Shown: positions 27,077 to 36,753 of the stretch, piece by piece
How the letters are laid out: every line of letters begins with the position of its first letter
Numbering within the stretch: the first letter of the stretch is position 1
Source: an uncultured Gemmataceae bacterium
Lineage (GTDB): Bacteria > Planctomycetota > Planctomycetia > Gemmatales > Gemmataceae
Direction: 5' to 3'
NCBI GenBank assembly: GCA_937923405.1
Contig: CALDUY010000012.1
Location: forward strand, 1-64,000
DNA: 64,000 nt
The notes under the pieces: generated by a model
Seen by the model: only the letters and a program-made list of their open reading frames with translations
Database searches by the model: none
What the model was told of the DNA's origin: nothing
Position numbers and translations under genes: made by a program

Positions 27077-28339
27077 TTACTTCGACGTCAGGTTGAACAG
27101 GAGATCGTTGGTTTTATCGGCGAAAACTTCCACGGTGAACGGGGTCGTCTGCGGATCGGCGTACTTGGCCGGCAGCTGATTGGGGCCACGTTGCCCATCG
27201 GGCAGGAACAGCGGCTTGCGCAGCTCGACCGTCACCTTGAACTCGCCAGCTGGGGTGCCGTCGTAGGCGGCATAACTGCTCAGTTGCACTCGGCCATCGC
27301 TGCCGGTCAGGCCGTCTGCTGTGCCGCGCAACGTCGCATCGGTACTGTGGAAGGTGACCAGGGCACCGGGCAACGGCTGACCGTCCAGCGTCACCTTGAC
27401 CGTCACCGGATAGGTCGGTCGCCGCATGTACTGCGTGATGCCTTCCTCGTCAGAAGGAATGACCGACAGATCTTCCGGCAAAATGCCCTCTAGCAAGACA
27501 TTGGCGAGGACAGGTCCTTCTTTCTTCATCGTCACCCAGACAATGTGATCGATCTCGCCATACTCGGGGCCGCGCAGCCGGCTGACTCCACCGGTTGTGC
27601 CCAGCATATAGTAGTTGCTGTCGTTGCGGCGAAACTTCTGGTAGCGATGGACATGGCCGGCGAAGACGGTGTGTTTGCGTCCCGTCAATACTTTCTCGAC
27701 TTCCAGCCAGCCGTTCTCGTTCAAATCGGGCATGATCCACATCGGCTTGTGAACAAGGACCAGGGTCCAGGCCACCGACTTGTACTTGTCGAGCGTCTCC
27801 TTCAGCCAAGTGGTCTGTTCGGCACTGATGCGGCCATAGCGGAAGCCCGGTGGATCCTCCGAGTTGAGGACGACGAACAGCACATCGCGAGTGACGAACG
27901 AGTAGTAACTCTTGCCGAAGCGATTCTTCCAGATCTCGGCCATCACCTTGTTGGTGATGTCGTGATTGCCGGGAACGTAGAAGAATGGCATCTGTAGCCG
28001 AGAGGTGTAGATCTGAAATTCGCGCCATTCGCGATCGACTTGCTTCTTATCGGTGGTGTAACCTTCGATCAGGTCGCCGACGCTCAGGACGAACTCCGGT
28101 TGCAGGAGATTGAGCTGCTCGATGGCTCGGGAGAAGATCTTGGGCCGATGTCCGCCGGTCCGATCGGAGACGATGGCGAACTGAAACTCGTCGGGACGAT
28201 TGTTGAAGTTGACGTGGGTGTAGGGATTGACCTTTTCGACGGCGAAATCAAACTCCGGACGGGGCGACTGCGTCCGCGACCAGACCACAGACAGACCCAG
28301 CAGAGCCAAGGCGGCGAGACCGGCCAAGAGGCGTTTCAT
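27077..28339 (-). CDS. Secreted metallophosphoesterase with C-terminal beta domain (copy 2)
   Basis: 420 residues from ATG 28339 (signal peptide MKRLLAGLAALALLGLSVVW); the longer frame adds 19 residues before it. Same motifs and order as the downstream copy: VSDRTGG, SVGDLIEG, PGNHD, GHVHRY, then a TYPVTVKVTLDGQPLPGA beta domain. Similarity along the whole chain shows a tandem duplication. The two genes almost certainly share one transcript, this one first. Confidence 0.85.
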   Translation of the reverse strand: MKRLLAGLAALALLGLSVVWSRTQSPRPEFDFAVEKVNPYTHVNFNNRPDEFQFAIVSDRTGGHRPKIFSRAIEQLNLLQPEFVLSVGDLIEGYTTDKKQVDREWREFQIYTSRLQMPFFYVPGNHDITNKVMAEIWKNRFGKSYYSFVTRDVLFVVLNSEDPPGFRYGRISAEQTTWLKETLDKYKSVAWTLVLVHKPMWIMPDLNENGWLEVEKVLTGRKHTVFAGHVHRYQKFRRNDSNYYMLGTTGGVSRLRGPEYGEIDHIVWVTMKKEGPVLANVLLEGILPEDLSVIPSDEEGITQYMRRPTYPVTVKVTLDGQPLPGALVTFHSTDATLRGTADGLTGSDGRVQLSSYAAYDGTPAGEFKVTVELRKPLFLPDGQRGPNQLPAKYADPQTTPFTVEVFADKTNDLLFNLTSK

Positions 28340-28491
28340 CGTGGGAGGCCCTCTCTTGTGGGGAGGCGGAGTACCTAGGCGATTGTAACTTTCCATCAGA
28401 CCAGAGGCTATCGAGATGTCTGCGGAGATTGTGTGAAAAATCCGGGTAATTGAGCTAGCGTGAAACTACTCAACTAGGTACTTTGCTGGCC

Positions 28492-29244
28492 ATGATCGCT
28501 GAACCTTTCGCGGATTATCAAGTAGTGCTGGACACCTTTCGCGGTCCACTGGATCTGCTGTTGTACCTCGTCAAACGCGAGGAGGTGGACATCCTCGACA
28601 TTCCCATCGCCCGGATTGCCGAGCAGTTCAAGCAGTACCTCGACGTGCTGACGCTGATTGACGTGGAGCGGGCTGGCGACTTTTTGGTGATGGCGGCGAC
28701 GCTGATGGAGATCAAAAGCAAGATGCTTCTGCCACGGCCCGAGCAGGAGACCGCCGAACCGACCGAAGATCCACGTCGCGAGCTGGTCAAGCAATTGTTG
28801 CAGTACCGACGCTTCAAGGAGGCGGCAGCACGGCTGGAACGCTTGGCCGAGGAGCAGGCCCGACGATTGCCACGTACTCCCGTTGCTGTTCCGTCGCGAG
28901 CGTCGACCAACCCGACACTTCAGCCGGTCGAACTGTGGGATCTGGTCAGCGCGTTCGGTCGACTGATGCAAGAAACGATGGCCGCTCAGCCGCAAACCAT
29001 CGTCGTCGATCACACGCCGTTGCACGTCTACATGGAGTACGTCACGACTCGGCTGGAACAGGCGGGCCGACTCCGCTTTGCCGAGCTGTTTGAACCGCCG
29101 TACACTCGTTCTCGCTTGGTCGGTCTGTTCCTGGCCATTCTGGAGTTAGCGAAAATGCGTCGGCTGATTCCCGAACAGGCCGAGCCGTTCGGCGAAATCT
29201 GGATTCGTCTGGCCTCGGCGGAGAACGCCGCTCTGGCCGCCTGA
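28492..29244 (+). CDS. scpA: Segregation and condensation protein A
   Basis: 250 residues from ATG 28492; a TTG nine bases earlier is possible. The FRGPLDLLLYLV segment near the N-terminus, DVERAGDFLVMAATLMEIKS near 60-80, and a winged-helix C-terminus (FLAILELAKMRRL) are typical of ScpA, the kleisin that bridges SMC heads with ScpB. No scpB or smc is adjacent. The kleisin linker contains a Glu/Arg-rich helical stretch. Confidence 0.92.
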   Translation: MIAEPFADYQVVLDTFRGPLDLLLYLVKREEVDILDIPIARIAEQFKQYLDVLTLIDVERAGDFLVMAATLMEIKSKMLLPRPEQETAEPTEDPRRELVKQLLQYRRFKEAAARLERLAEEQARRLPRTPVAVPSRASTNPTLQPVELWDLVSAFGRLMQETMAAQPQTIVVDHTPLHVYMEYVTTRLEQAGRLRFAELFEPPYTRSRLVGLFLAILELAKMRRLIPEQAEPFGEIWIRLASAENAALAA

Positions 29245-29335
29245 TTTCGCTGGGTTGCTCTGTTGGGATTACTTGGCCGTCCTGCCGCGTCTCCGTGAAC
29301 TATAGTTGCGTTGAATAGTTCCGGGGGGCAGCGAC

Positions 29336-30631
29336 GTGACTGACTCTGTCTTGACGACCGATGAACTCGTGGACCTGGTATCACGATGTCAGATCATCGA
29401 AGCGGAAGCTCTGTGGCAGTATCTGACGCGCATCGGGGGGCAGGCAGGGCTACCCCAGGAGGCTAGCGATCTAGTCGCTGACTTGGTCCGTGAGGGGCTG
29501 CTGACCCACTTTCAGGGCGAGCACCTCCTGGCCGGAGACAGCGAGTCGCTGTTGATCGGCAAGTATCTGTTGCTGGATCGGCTCGGCGACCTGGACAGTA
29601 GCGTTTATCTGGCCAAACGCAAACCCAACGGGCCACGCTTCGCTCTCAAACTACTGCATCGCGACCCCGACTTGCGTCCGCAGTTGATCGAACGCTTCCA
29701 TCGTGAGGCCGAGGCGTTGGCTCGGCTGGATCATCCGGCTATCGTCTCGATCAAGGACTCCGGCGAGGACGGCGGACGGTTGTTTTTGGTCATGGAGTAC
29801 ATCGACGGTCAGTCGCTGACGGAACTGGTGCAACGGCACGGGCCGCTGCCACCGGCCTCGGCGGTGCGTGTGATCCATGCCGCCTTGGAGGCGCTGAGTC
29901 ACATCCATGAGGCCGGTCTGGTGTTGCGCAATCTTCAACCGGGCCATCTGATGATCGATCGCGACAACAAGGTTCGCCTGGTCGATCTAGGCCTGGCCCG
30001 CTTTCTCGACGAGCCGAATGTCAATCTGACGATGCTCGGCGGAGCCAGTCAGCTTCTCGGCGCGGTCGAGTATCAGTCGCCGGAACAGTTAGTCAACAGT
30101 CACGATGTGGACATTCGTACCGATATTTATGCCCTCGGCGCGATCCTCTATTTCCTCTGCACCGGTCGAGCGCCATTTGGTCGGCATTCGTTGCTGCGGC
30201 TGTCATCGGGAGTAGTGACGCATCCGCAGCCGTTGTCACAACTGCGTCCGGATTTGCCGCTCGATCTGGTCGTGGTCGCCGAGAAGATGATGGCACGTCT
30301 TCCTGAGCAGCGGTATCAGACACCGGAAGAAGCTCAGGCCGCACTAGATCGCTGGCTGAACGAAGTGTCTCCGCCGCCCCTGCAGGTACCGCGCCGCTCC
30401 TCGCCACAGGGCGAGATCGTCCGCCCGCCGGTCGAGCGGCTGAACGAAGAAGAAGCGAACGATCTGAGTGTTTTTCGTCAAGAACTGATCGAGCCAACGA
30501 CCGCCCCGCCGCAACCTCTCGTTGTACTGCCGCAGGAACCGGCCATTCCGCCTTGGTTGCTGGCTCTTTTTCTCTTCGGCGCGACGGTGGCGATTGCCCT
30601 GGCGGCTAACTCACTGTTCAAGCTATTTTAA
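29336..30631 (+). CDS. Serine/threonine kinase-like protein, probable pseudokinase, C-terminal membrane anchor
   Basis: 431 residues from GTG 29336. An N-terminal 75-residue helical domain precedes the kinase fold. The ATP Lys is present (FALKLL, Lys105) and DFG appears as DLG (Asp217). The catalytic loop, however, reads LRNLQPGHL at 197-205: Asn199 stands where HRD has its Asp, Gln replaces the loop Lys, and His replaces the Asn. The glycine-rich loop is also poor (RLGDLDSSVYLA). These changes should remove phosphotransfer. A last-25-residue helix (PPWLLALFLFGATVAIALA) anchors it with the fold in the cytoplasm. A PP2C phosphatase gene follows 119 bp later. Confidence 0.85.
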   Translation: MTDSVLTTDELVDLVSRCQIIEAEALWQYLTRIGGQAGLPQEASDLVADLVREGLLTHFQGEHLLAGDSESLLIGKYLLLDRLGDLDSSVYLAKRKPNGPRFALKLLHRDPDLRPQLIERFHREAEALARLDHPAIVSIKDSGEDGGRLFLVMEYIDGQSLTELVQRHGPLPPASAVRVIHAALEALSHIHEAGLVLRNLQPGHLMIDRDNKVRLVDLGLARFLDEPNVNLTMLGGASQLLGAVEYQSPEQLVNSHDVDIRTDIYALGAILYFLCTGRAPFGRHSLLRLSSGVVTHPQPLSQLRPDLPLDLVVVAEKMMARLPEQRYQTPEEAQAALDRWLNEVSPPPLQVPRRSSPQGEIVRPPVERLNEEEANDLSVFRQELIEPTTAPPQPLVVLPQEPAIPPWLLALFLFGATVAIALAANSLFKLF

Positions 30632-30750
30632 CAGACTCTATGCAATGGCTCGGGAGGATTGTAGCATAGAGACAATGCGAATTGGGGACTAAAGAAAGGG
30701 TAGCGGAATCGGTGAAGACCGACCACGCTGACCAGCATGGGTGATTTCTG

Positions 30751-32070
30751 GTGACACGTTTCGACCAGATTGAGCATGCCTGTCTGACCGATGTCGGCAT
30801 CCGTCGGAGTCATAATCAGGACAACTATGCCGTGCAATTGGCCAGCGAAGAGGAAGGCTGGCAGCAACGTGGCCATCTGTTTCTCGTGGCCGACGGCATG
30901 GGCGCGCACGCGGTGGGCGAAAAGGCCAGCGAGCAGGCCGCTCAGGTGATTCCGCATATCTATCAGAAGCATGCCCAGCAAGGCCCCGCAACCTCGCTGC
31001 GCCGATCCTTTGTGGAAGCCAATGCCACCATCCACGCCTGCGGTCAGCAGAACCGTGAATTCGAGGGCATGGGCACTACCTCGACGGCCCTGGTGTTGCG
31101 GCCCGAGGGAGCGTGGATCGGCCACGTTGGCGACAGTCGCTGTTACCGCATTCGCCGTAACGTCATCGAGCAGTTGAGCTACGATCACAGTCTGTTGTGG
31201 GAGTATGCTCGGTTGCAGCATCTGGATCCTGATGAAGTCGAAGACATTCCGACCAACGTCATCCATCGCTGCTTGGGGCCGGAACCCCTGGTTCAGGTGG
31301 ACATCGAGGGACCGCATCCGATCCAGCCAGGCGACATTTACTTGCTCTGTAGCGACGGCCTGTCTGGCCAGGTGACCGATGCCGAGATCGGCGCGGTCGC
31401 AACGGCCCTGCCTCCTGCCGAAGCTTGCCGCTTTCTAGTCGATCTGGCCAATCTGCGCGGCGGCCCAGACAACATCACTGTGGTGATCGTGCGTGTCGGG
31501 GGAGCTGCTCCGGGTGGCGAGAGCGGCCGGCAGTCCGCCGCCCCCAAACCGCCGCGCAAGCCGTTGACTGCTCTGATTCCCTGGTGGGCTTCGAGCATGC
31601 TCCTGGGAATCCTGCTGGCTGTCGGAGCTACCTATCTGGCGTTGAACAAACTCGCCGATTCCCTCGCCGTCTTGTTGTTCGTAGTAGCTTTGGCCGCAGT
31701 GATTTCCGGATTGATCGGCTTCTTTGTGCATTATCAGCGCGAGCAGAGCAAGCTCCCGAGCGACGACGACGAACACCGCCCGCCCGCGCGTGCCCATCGC
31801 CAACGCCCCTGCAAGATCGAAAAACCGTTGATCGACAAGCTCGTCAAAGCCCTCAAGACCTTGCGTCAACGTGCGGAAGAAAAAGGCTGGGAACCCGACT
31901 GGAACCAGTATCAGGAGCATCTCACGCTGGCCGATGAACTGCTCAAGACCAACGATCTGACTGGCGCGTTCCGTGAATACTGTCGGGCCATGTTACCGTT
32001 GACCCGCGCTTTGCAGGAACGCCGACAGAAAGAGGAAGTCTTCCAACCCGTCTGGGACAAAACCCGCTGA
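30751..32070 (+). CDS. PP2C-family Ser/Thr phosphatase with membrane segment
   Basis: 439 residues from GTG 30751. Metal-site motifs are present: RRSHNQDN with Asp24, VADGMGAH with Asp48, GDSR, SDGLS and GGPDNITV. Two or three membrane helices follow near 270-325, then a charged helical C-terminal domain of about 110 residues with TPR-like spacing. It should dephosphorylate Ser/Thr on cytoplasmic proteins. The gene directly follows the pseudokinase, so the pair likely works on one pathway. Confidence 0.9.
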   Translation: MTRFDQIEHACLTDVGIRRSHNQDNYAVQLASEEEGWQQRGHLFLVADGMGAHAVGEKASEQAAQVIPHIYQKHAQQGPATSLRRSFVEANATIHACGQQNREFEGMGTTSTALVLRPEGAWIGHVGDSRCYRIRRNVIEQLSYDHSLLWEYARLQHLDPDEVEDIPTNVIHRCLGPEPLVQVDIEGPHPIQPGDIYLLCSDGLSGQVTDAEIGAVATALPPAEACRFLVDLANLRGGPDNITVVIVRVGGAAPGGESGRQSAAPKPPRKPLTALIPWWASSMLLGILLAVGATYLALNKLADSLAVLLFVVALAAVISGLIGFFVHYQREQSKLPSDDDEHRPPARAHRQRPCKIEKPLIDKLVKALKTLRQRAEEKGWEPDWNQYQEHLTLADELLKTNDLTGAFREYCRAMLPLTRALQERRQKEEVFQPVWDKTR

Positions 32071-32085
32071 TTGCTGGAGTCGACG

Positions 32086-33762
32086 ATGCGCTACCTGTCG
32101 TGTCTTGTCGGCGTGCTGCTGAGCGCGCCGCTGGCCGTGGCCGAACCCGCCGATTTGATTCTCACTAATGCTCGCCTCTGGACGGGGCAGCGCTCTCAGC
32201 CCCAGGCCGAGGCCCTGGCGATTCGTGGCGAGCGGATTGTCGCCCTCGGCCGCGCCGCCGAGGTGGCCCAGCTGGCTGGACCGAAAACCCGTCGCCTCGA
32301 CCTGGCCGGTAAGCGCGTCGTACCTGGCTTCATCGACAGCCACACCCACATGCTGGGCGGCGGCATGCGGCTGTCTCAGGTGGCCCTAAAGGACGCCAAG
32401 GATGAAGCAGAGTTCGGCAAACGCCTCCGCGAGTTCGACGCCAAGCTCCCACGCGATCGCTGGATGCTCGGCGGCGAATGGGATCACGACCGTACCTTTG
32501 GTGGCATGCTGCCCACGGCCTCTATTCTGGACAAATACGTTCCTCATCGTCCGGTATTCTTGCGTCGCTACGACGGCCACATGGCCCTGGCCAACACCGC
32601 AGCACTGAAGCTGGCCGGCATCACTGCCAAGACCGAAGATCCCCCTGGCGGCGTCATCTATCGCAAAGAAGGAACCCTCGAACCAACCGGCCTGCTTCGT
32701 GACAACGCCATGTCACTTGTCGAACGCCTAGTGCCGCTGCCCAGCGCCGACGAGATCGCCGAGGGGGTTCGCGCTGCCCTGGCCGAGGCTCGCTCCGTGG
32801 GCGTGACCGCTGTCGTCGACATGGATGGCAACGCCGAGGCCACACGCCGCGATCTCTTTCGTCTTTATCAGCAGATGGCTCGACGGGGCGAGTTGACCTG
32901 CCGCATCGATCTACGCTGGCCGTTGGCCGAGTGGCCCAAACTCGCCGCTCTCGGGGTTGAGGCCAGCTTTGGCAACGACTATCTCCGCATCGGCGGCCTC
33001 AAGGGCTTTGTCGATGGCTCGCTCGGTTCCAGCACGGCCAAGATGTTTGAAGGTTACGTCAATGAACCGAGCAGCACCGGCGTGTTCGTCACCCCTCCGG
33101 GCAAGCTGCGCGAGTACATCCTGGCCGCTGACAAGGCCGGCCTGAGCGTCGCCATCCACGCCATCGGCGATCGCGCTAATGCCGAGCTGCTGGACATCTA
33201 TGCTGAAGTGATTGCCAAGAATGGCCCGCGTGATCGCCGCTTCCGCATCGAACACGCCCAGCATCTACGCCCCGAGGATTACAAACGCTTCGCCGAGTTA
33301 GACGTCATTCCGTCGATGCAGCCGTTTCACATCGTCGATGATGGCCGCTGGGCTGAGGGACGCATCGGAGCCAAACGCTGTGCCTCGTCGTATGCCTGCA
33401 AATCGTTGCTCGACGTCGGCGCGAAGCTGGCGTTCGGCTCCGACTGGTCGGTCGCGCCGATCAATCCTCTGCTGGGCATCGACGCCGCTGTTCATCGCCG
33501 CACTCTGGACGGCAAACATCCCAACGGCTGGTATCCCGAGCAAAAAATCACCGTCGAGCAGGCGCTGACAGCATACACGGCGACGGCGGCTTACGCAGCG
33601 AGGCGAGAGAAAGATCTAGGCACTTTAGAAGTCGGTAAACTTGCTGATCTGGTGGTGCTCTCGCGCGACATTCTCGCCGAGTCCGAACGCGATCGAATTG
33701 CGGACACCGTAGTCGAACTGACCCTAGTGGGCGGCAAGGTGGTCTACGAACGGGCTAAATAG
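32086..33762 (+). CDS. Secreted YtcJ-like amidohydrolase
   Basis: 558 residues from ATG 32086 (GGAG just upstream). Signal peptide MRYLSCLVGVLLSAPLAVA. The metal site starts with PGFIDSHTHMLGGG near 83-96; AIHAIGDRAN and FGSDWSV later give the other His and Asp ligands. The family hydrolyses amides or formyl groups with poorly known substrates (AepA/YtcJ group). It starts 15 bp after the PP2C stop. Confidence 0.87.
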   Translation: MRYLSCLVGVLLSAPLAVAEPADLILTNARLWTGQRSQPQAEALAIRGERIVALGRAAEVAQLAGPKTRRLDLAGKRVVPGFIDSHTHMLGGGMRLSQVALKDAKDEAEFGKRLREFDAKLPRDRWMLGGEWDHDRTFGGMLPTASILDKYVPHRPVFLRRYDGHMALANTAALKLAGITAKTEDPPGGVIYRKEGTLEPTGLLRDNAMSLVERLVPLPSADEIAEGVRAALAEARSVGVTAVVDMDGNAEATRRDLFRLYQQMARRGELTCRIDLRWPLAEWPKLAALGVEASFGNDYLRIGGLKGFVDGSLGSSTAKMFEGYVNEPSSTGVFVTPPGKLREYILAADKAGLSVAIHAIGDRANAELLDIYAEVIAKNGPRDRRFRIEHAQHLRPEDYKRFAELDVIPSMQPFHIVDDGRWAEGRIGAKRCASSYACKSLLDVGAKLAFGSDWSVAPINPLLGIDAAVHRRTLDGKHPNGWYPEQKITVEQALTAYTATAAYAARREKDLGTLEVGKLADLVVLSRDILAESERDRIADTVVELTLVGGKVVYERAK

Positions 33763-33793
33763 TCGCGAGCGAAGAGCGTCATTCCCTGTTTGC

Positions 33794-33947
33794 TAGTACC
33801 CGTTACCAGATGGTGAAGCGGATCGCAGGCTTTAGCCAGCGGTATAATAACAATATCGCAGGCTAAAGCCAGCGACTACCCGTTTCGATTGGTAGCCGCA
33901 GGCTTTAGCCTGCGAAAAAGCTTCTCACCATCTTGAGGAACGCTCTA
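33794..33947. mobile_element. MITE-like element A (154 bp)
   Basis: Flanked by TA on both sides with imperfect terminal inverted repeats. The right end, read inward, is TAGAGCGTTCCTCAAGATGG; the left end is TAGTACCCGTTACCAGATGG, then GTGAAGCGG. The inside holds three GGCTTTAGCC/GGCTAAAGCC palindromes. It shares ends and internal palindromes with element B at 54016-54181 and ends with the IS630-like remnant at 55186-55734. No coding capacity. Confidence 0.7.
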
Positions 33948-33994
33948 ATTTGGAGCAGGGAAGCGACGTTCCCTGCTCTCGGTCCCGGCGAGGC

Positions 33995-36628
33995 TCAGTT
34001 GTTAGCCTTGTCGAGAATGTCCACTCCCGAGCGGCGATCGCCGAGCAGATGCTCCGCGAAGTATTCCCACATGCGCTGCTGGAAGTACGGTTGATACGAC
34101 CCGAAGCCGTGCCGAGTCGCCGGCAGAATCAACATGTCGAAGCGCTTATTGGCTTTGATGAGGGCGTCGACCAGCCGCATTGTGTTCGCCGGATGTACGT
34201 TGTTGTCTAGCTCGCCGTGGACCAGTAGCAAGCGTCCCTTGAGATTTTCGGCCAACTCGGCGTTGGTTGGCACCTTGATCTCGAACTTCGACTTGGGCAA
34301 AGGCGGTGGAGCGGCAGGCGTCGCCTTCTCCTTCTCGTTGGCGTTGCCCTTGGTTTTGTCCTGCTCCGTTTCTCTCTCTTTGGTCTCCTCCTTGACGAGA
34401 ATCTCCTTCATGCCGTGGTAGCGTTCGGACCAGACATTGTTGTAGATGTTGTTGTCGTGGTTGCCGGCGGAGGCGACGCCGACTTTGAAGAACTCGTTGT
34501 AGGGCTTCTGCATTAGAGCCGCAGCTGTCATGAAGCCCCCTCCGGAGTGCCCGTAGATCCCGACCTTGGTGATGTCGATCCAGGGATAACGAGCGGCCAA
34601 CTGCTCGATCGCCGTCTTCTTGTCGGCCAGGCCGTAGTCGCGCAGGTTGAAGTAACCATAGCTAGCGTAGGCCTTGGAGCGAGTCGGCGCGCCGCCGCGA
34701 TGCCCTACCTGAATGACGATGAACCCCAACTGCGCTAGCTGCATGTTCGAGCTGAACGCCGAGAAGGTGTGCGTCAAGCCTTCCTGCTGTGGTCCCGGAT
34801 AGACGTAAGCAATAATGGGATACTTCTTCTTGGGATCGAAGTCGAACGGCTTCCACAGGTTGCCGTACAGATCGGTCACGCCGTCGGCGGCCTTGACTTG
34901 GAACGTCTCGGGCAGCCGCCAGCCGAACTCCTCCAATCGCGACAGATCGGCCTTCTCCAGATCCATGACTTTGTTGCCGTCGGCGTCGCGAACACAGCTT
35001 TCCGGGGCGCGATCCACTCGCGAAGCATTGGCGACCAAGTACTTGCGAGTCGGCGACAAGTAAGAGAGATGATAGGCATTCCCCGGATCGAGCAGCCGCA
35101 GATCGGTACCATCTAATTTCACCGAATAGAGATGCTGATAGTAGATATTCTCGTTCGGTTCGCGTCCATTGCCGAGGAACCACATCCGCCGTTCCTTCTC
35201 GTCCAGATGGACAATGCGGCTGGCGCGGAACTGGCCGGAGGTGATGGCGTTCTTCAACTTGCCGTCGCGATCATAGAGGTAGAAATGGCCCCAGCCCGAC
35301 CGTTCCGACCACCAGATCATCTCGTCGGTCTCTTCGAGATAACGTGGCTGCTGATATTCGATGTTGGCGTTCTCGAAGCCTTCGGAAATGAGGGTGCGAC
35401 ATTCTCCGGTGGCAACGTTGAGGGCACACAGTTCGAGGTTGCGCAGGAGACGATCGCGCCGAAGGAAACGAAGTTCTCCCTCCTTCTTCCCCCAATGCAG
35501 ATCGGAATAGGATTCATCGCGCCACTTCGGGGCGACTCGAACCAATGTTTTGGCCTCACGGGTGCCGACGTGCAGTTCAGTCTTGCGGATGGCGTCTTCG
35601 CCGGGCATCGGATAGGGATACTTCTCTAGCGTTGGTCGAGGCGTGGCCAGCGAGTTGATGACGAACAATTCCTTGATCCCGCGTTTGTCCTGCCGATAGG
35701 CGTAGAAGCTGTTGGAATCCTTGGCCCAGGTGCCGGCTCGCAACGGAGGTGGGCCACTGCCCGCGGTGCCGCCGCGAACATTGCGTCCGCCTCCGCCTAT
35801 GGAGAAACTCGGGGCCAGATAAAATCCATAATCCTCGACACCGTCTTTGGTCAGAGGCACAGCTTCCTTTTCCTTGCCCACCTCGGCGAGGTAAAGGTTG
35901 TGATTCTTGACTAACAGCACCGATTTGCGATCCGGCGACATCGCTCGAGTGGCTCGGCCCAGCGTGCCCTTTTCTGCTGGTCCCTTGGTTTTGTCCTCGA
36001 TGTCTTTTTCCTGCTTTTGCTCTTCTTTTTGTTCCTCTTTCTGTTGCTTCTCCTGACTGACCTCGTCGTCGGCCTCGGCCTCGCGACGCTTGCCTTTGCC
36101 GCGCTCGCCCAACGGGGCCGCGCCACCCCCCGGAGCTGCCGCCGGAGCCTTGCCCTTGGAGACGAGCTTCTCGTTCTTCAGATCGTACTCGTACTGCATC
36201 TCCATCGACACGAAGGTGAACTTCGTACCGTCGCTGTTGATCTGACCGCGGGTCAGCGGCAGTAGATTGGCGTCGACGGGCTTGCGGCTCAGCTCAGCCA
36301 ACAAACTCGCCAACTTGTCGTGATCGAACAGCGGTTCTTTGGTCTTCTTCTGGGGATCGACACGCCAGAACCGCACTCCCTTGCTGGTGCGGTACGAGTA
36401 CCAGAAGGAGTCAGTTTTGCCGATCCAGCTGGGAGTGACGGTATCGCTGTAGGTCAGCGGAGCCAAGTTCGACTTACTATACTTGTTGGCGAGTTTGTAG
36501 TTCGCCTGGGGAGTGGAGGTCGCTGTTTCAGTGTTGCCCTGGGCCAGCGTGCCGATCAACAACACCAACGCCACACCTTGTACGCCACGGCTGAAGGTGC
36601 GGCGAAGGAGGGTCGGACTCGTCAACAT
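33995..36628 (-). CDS. Secreted S9-family serine peptidase (DPP IV-like) with charged inserts
   Basis: 877 residues from ATG 36628 (GGAGAGG upstream; a TTG two codons earlier is less likely). An N-terminal signal sequence is followed by a DPPIV-type beta-propeller and an alpha/beta-hydrolase domain: nucleophile GHSGGGF near residue 695, Asp in HGELDNNVHP near 805, His in ATRHGFG near 839. It should cut dipeptides from N-termini outside the cytoplasm. Two unusual inserts are seen: a Lys/Glu/Gln-rich stretch of about 45 residues near 190-235 in the propeller, and a Lys/Glu-rich linker of about 40 residues between nucleophile and acid. Confidence 0.87.
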   Translation of the reverse strand: MLTSPTLLRRTFSRGVQGVALVLLIGTLAQGNTETATSTPQANYKLANKYSKSNLAPLTYSDTVTPSWIGKTDSFWYSYRTSKGVRFWRVDPQKKTKEPLFDHDKLASLLAELSRKPVDANLLPLTRGQINSDGTKFTFVSMEMQYEYDLKNEKLVSKGKAPAAAPGGGAAPLGERGKGKRREAEADDEVSQEKQQKEEQKEEQKQEKDIEDKTKGPAEKGTLGRATRAMSPDRKSVLLVKNHNLYLAEVGKEKEAVPLTKDGVEDYGFYLAPSFSIGGGGRNVRGGTAGSGPPPLRAGTWAKDSNSFYAYRQDKRGIKELFVINSLATPRPTLEKYPYPMPGEDAIRKTELHVGTREAKTLVRVAPKWRDESYSDLHWGKKEGELRFLRRDRLLRNLELCALNVATGECRTLISEGFENANIEYQQPRYLEETDEMIWWSERSGWGHFYLYDRDGKLKNAITSGQFRASRIVHLDEKERRMWFLGNGREPNENIYYQHLYSVKLDGTDLRLLDPGNAYHLSYLSPTRKYLVANASRVDRAPESCVRDADGNKVMDLEKADLSRLEEFGWRLPETFQVKAADGVTDLYGNLWKPFDFDPKKKYPIIAYVYPGPQQEGLTHTFSAFSSNMQLAQLGFIVIQVGHRGGAPTRSKAYASYGYFNLRDYGLADKKTAIEQLAARYPWIDITKVGIYGHSGGGFMTAAALMQKPYNEFFKVGVASAGNHDNNIYNNVWSERYHGMKEILVKEETKERETEQDKTKGNANEKEKATPAAPPPLPKSKFEIKVPTNAELAENLKGRLLLVHGELDNNVHPANTMRLVDALIKANKRFDMLILPATRHGFGSYQPYFQQRMWEYFAEHLLGDRRSGVDILDKANN

Positions 36629-36753
36629 ACTCAACCTCTCCGCTATCAGTGCTATGAAGGAGTGATGAGTATATCTAACCCGACAGACCGTCGAAGGTCA
36701 CACAAGAAATTCCCTGGAAATCGCCATCGAGTCCCGAGGAACCCGTTCGCGGT

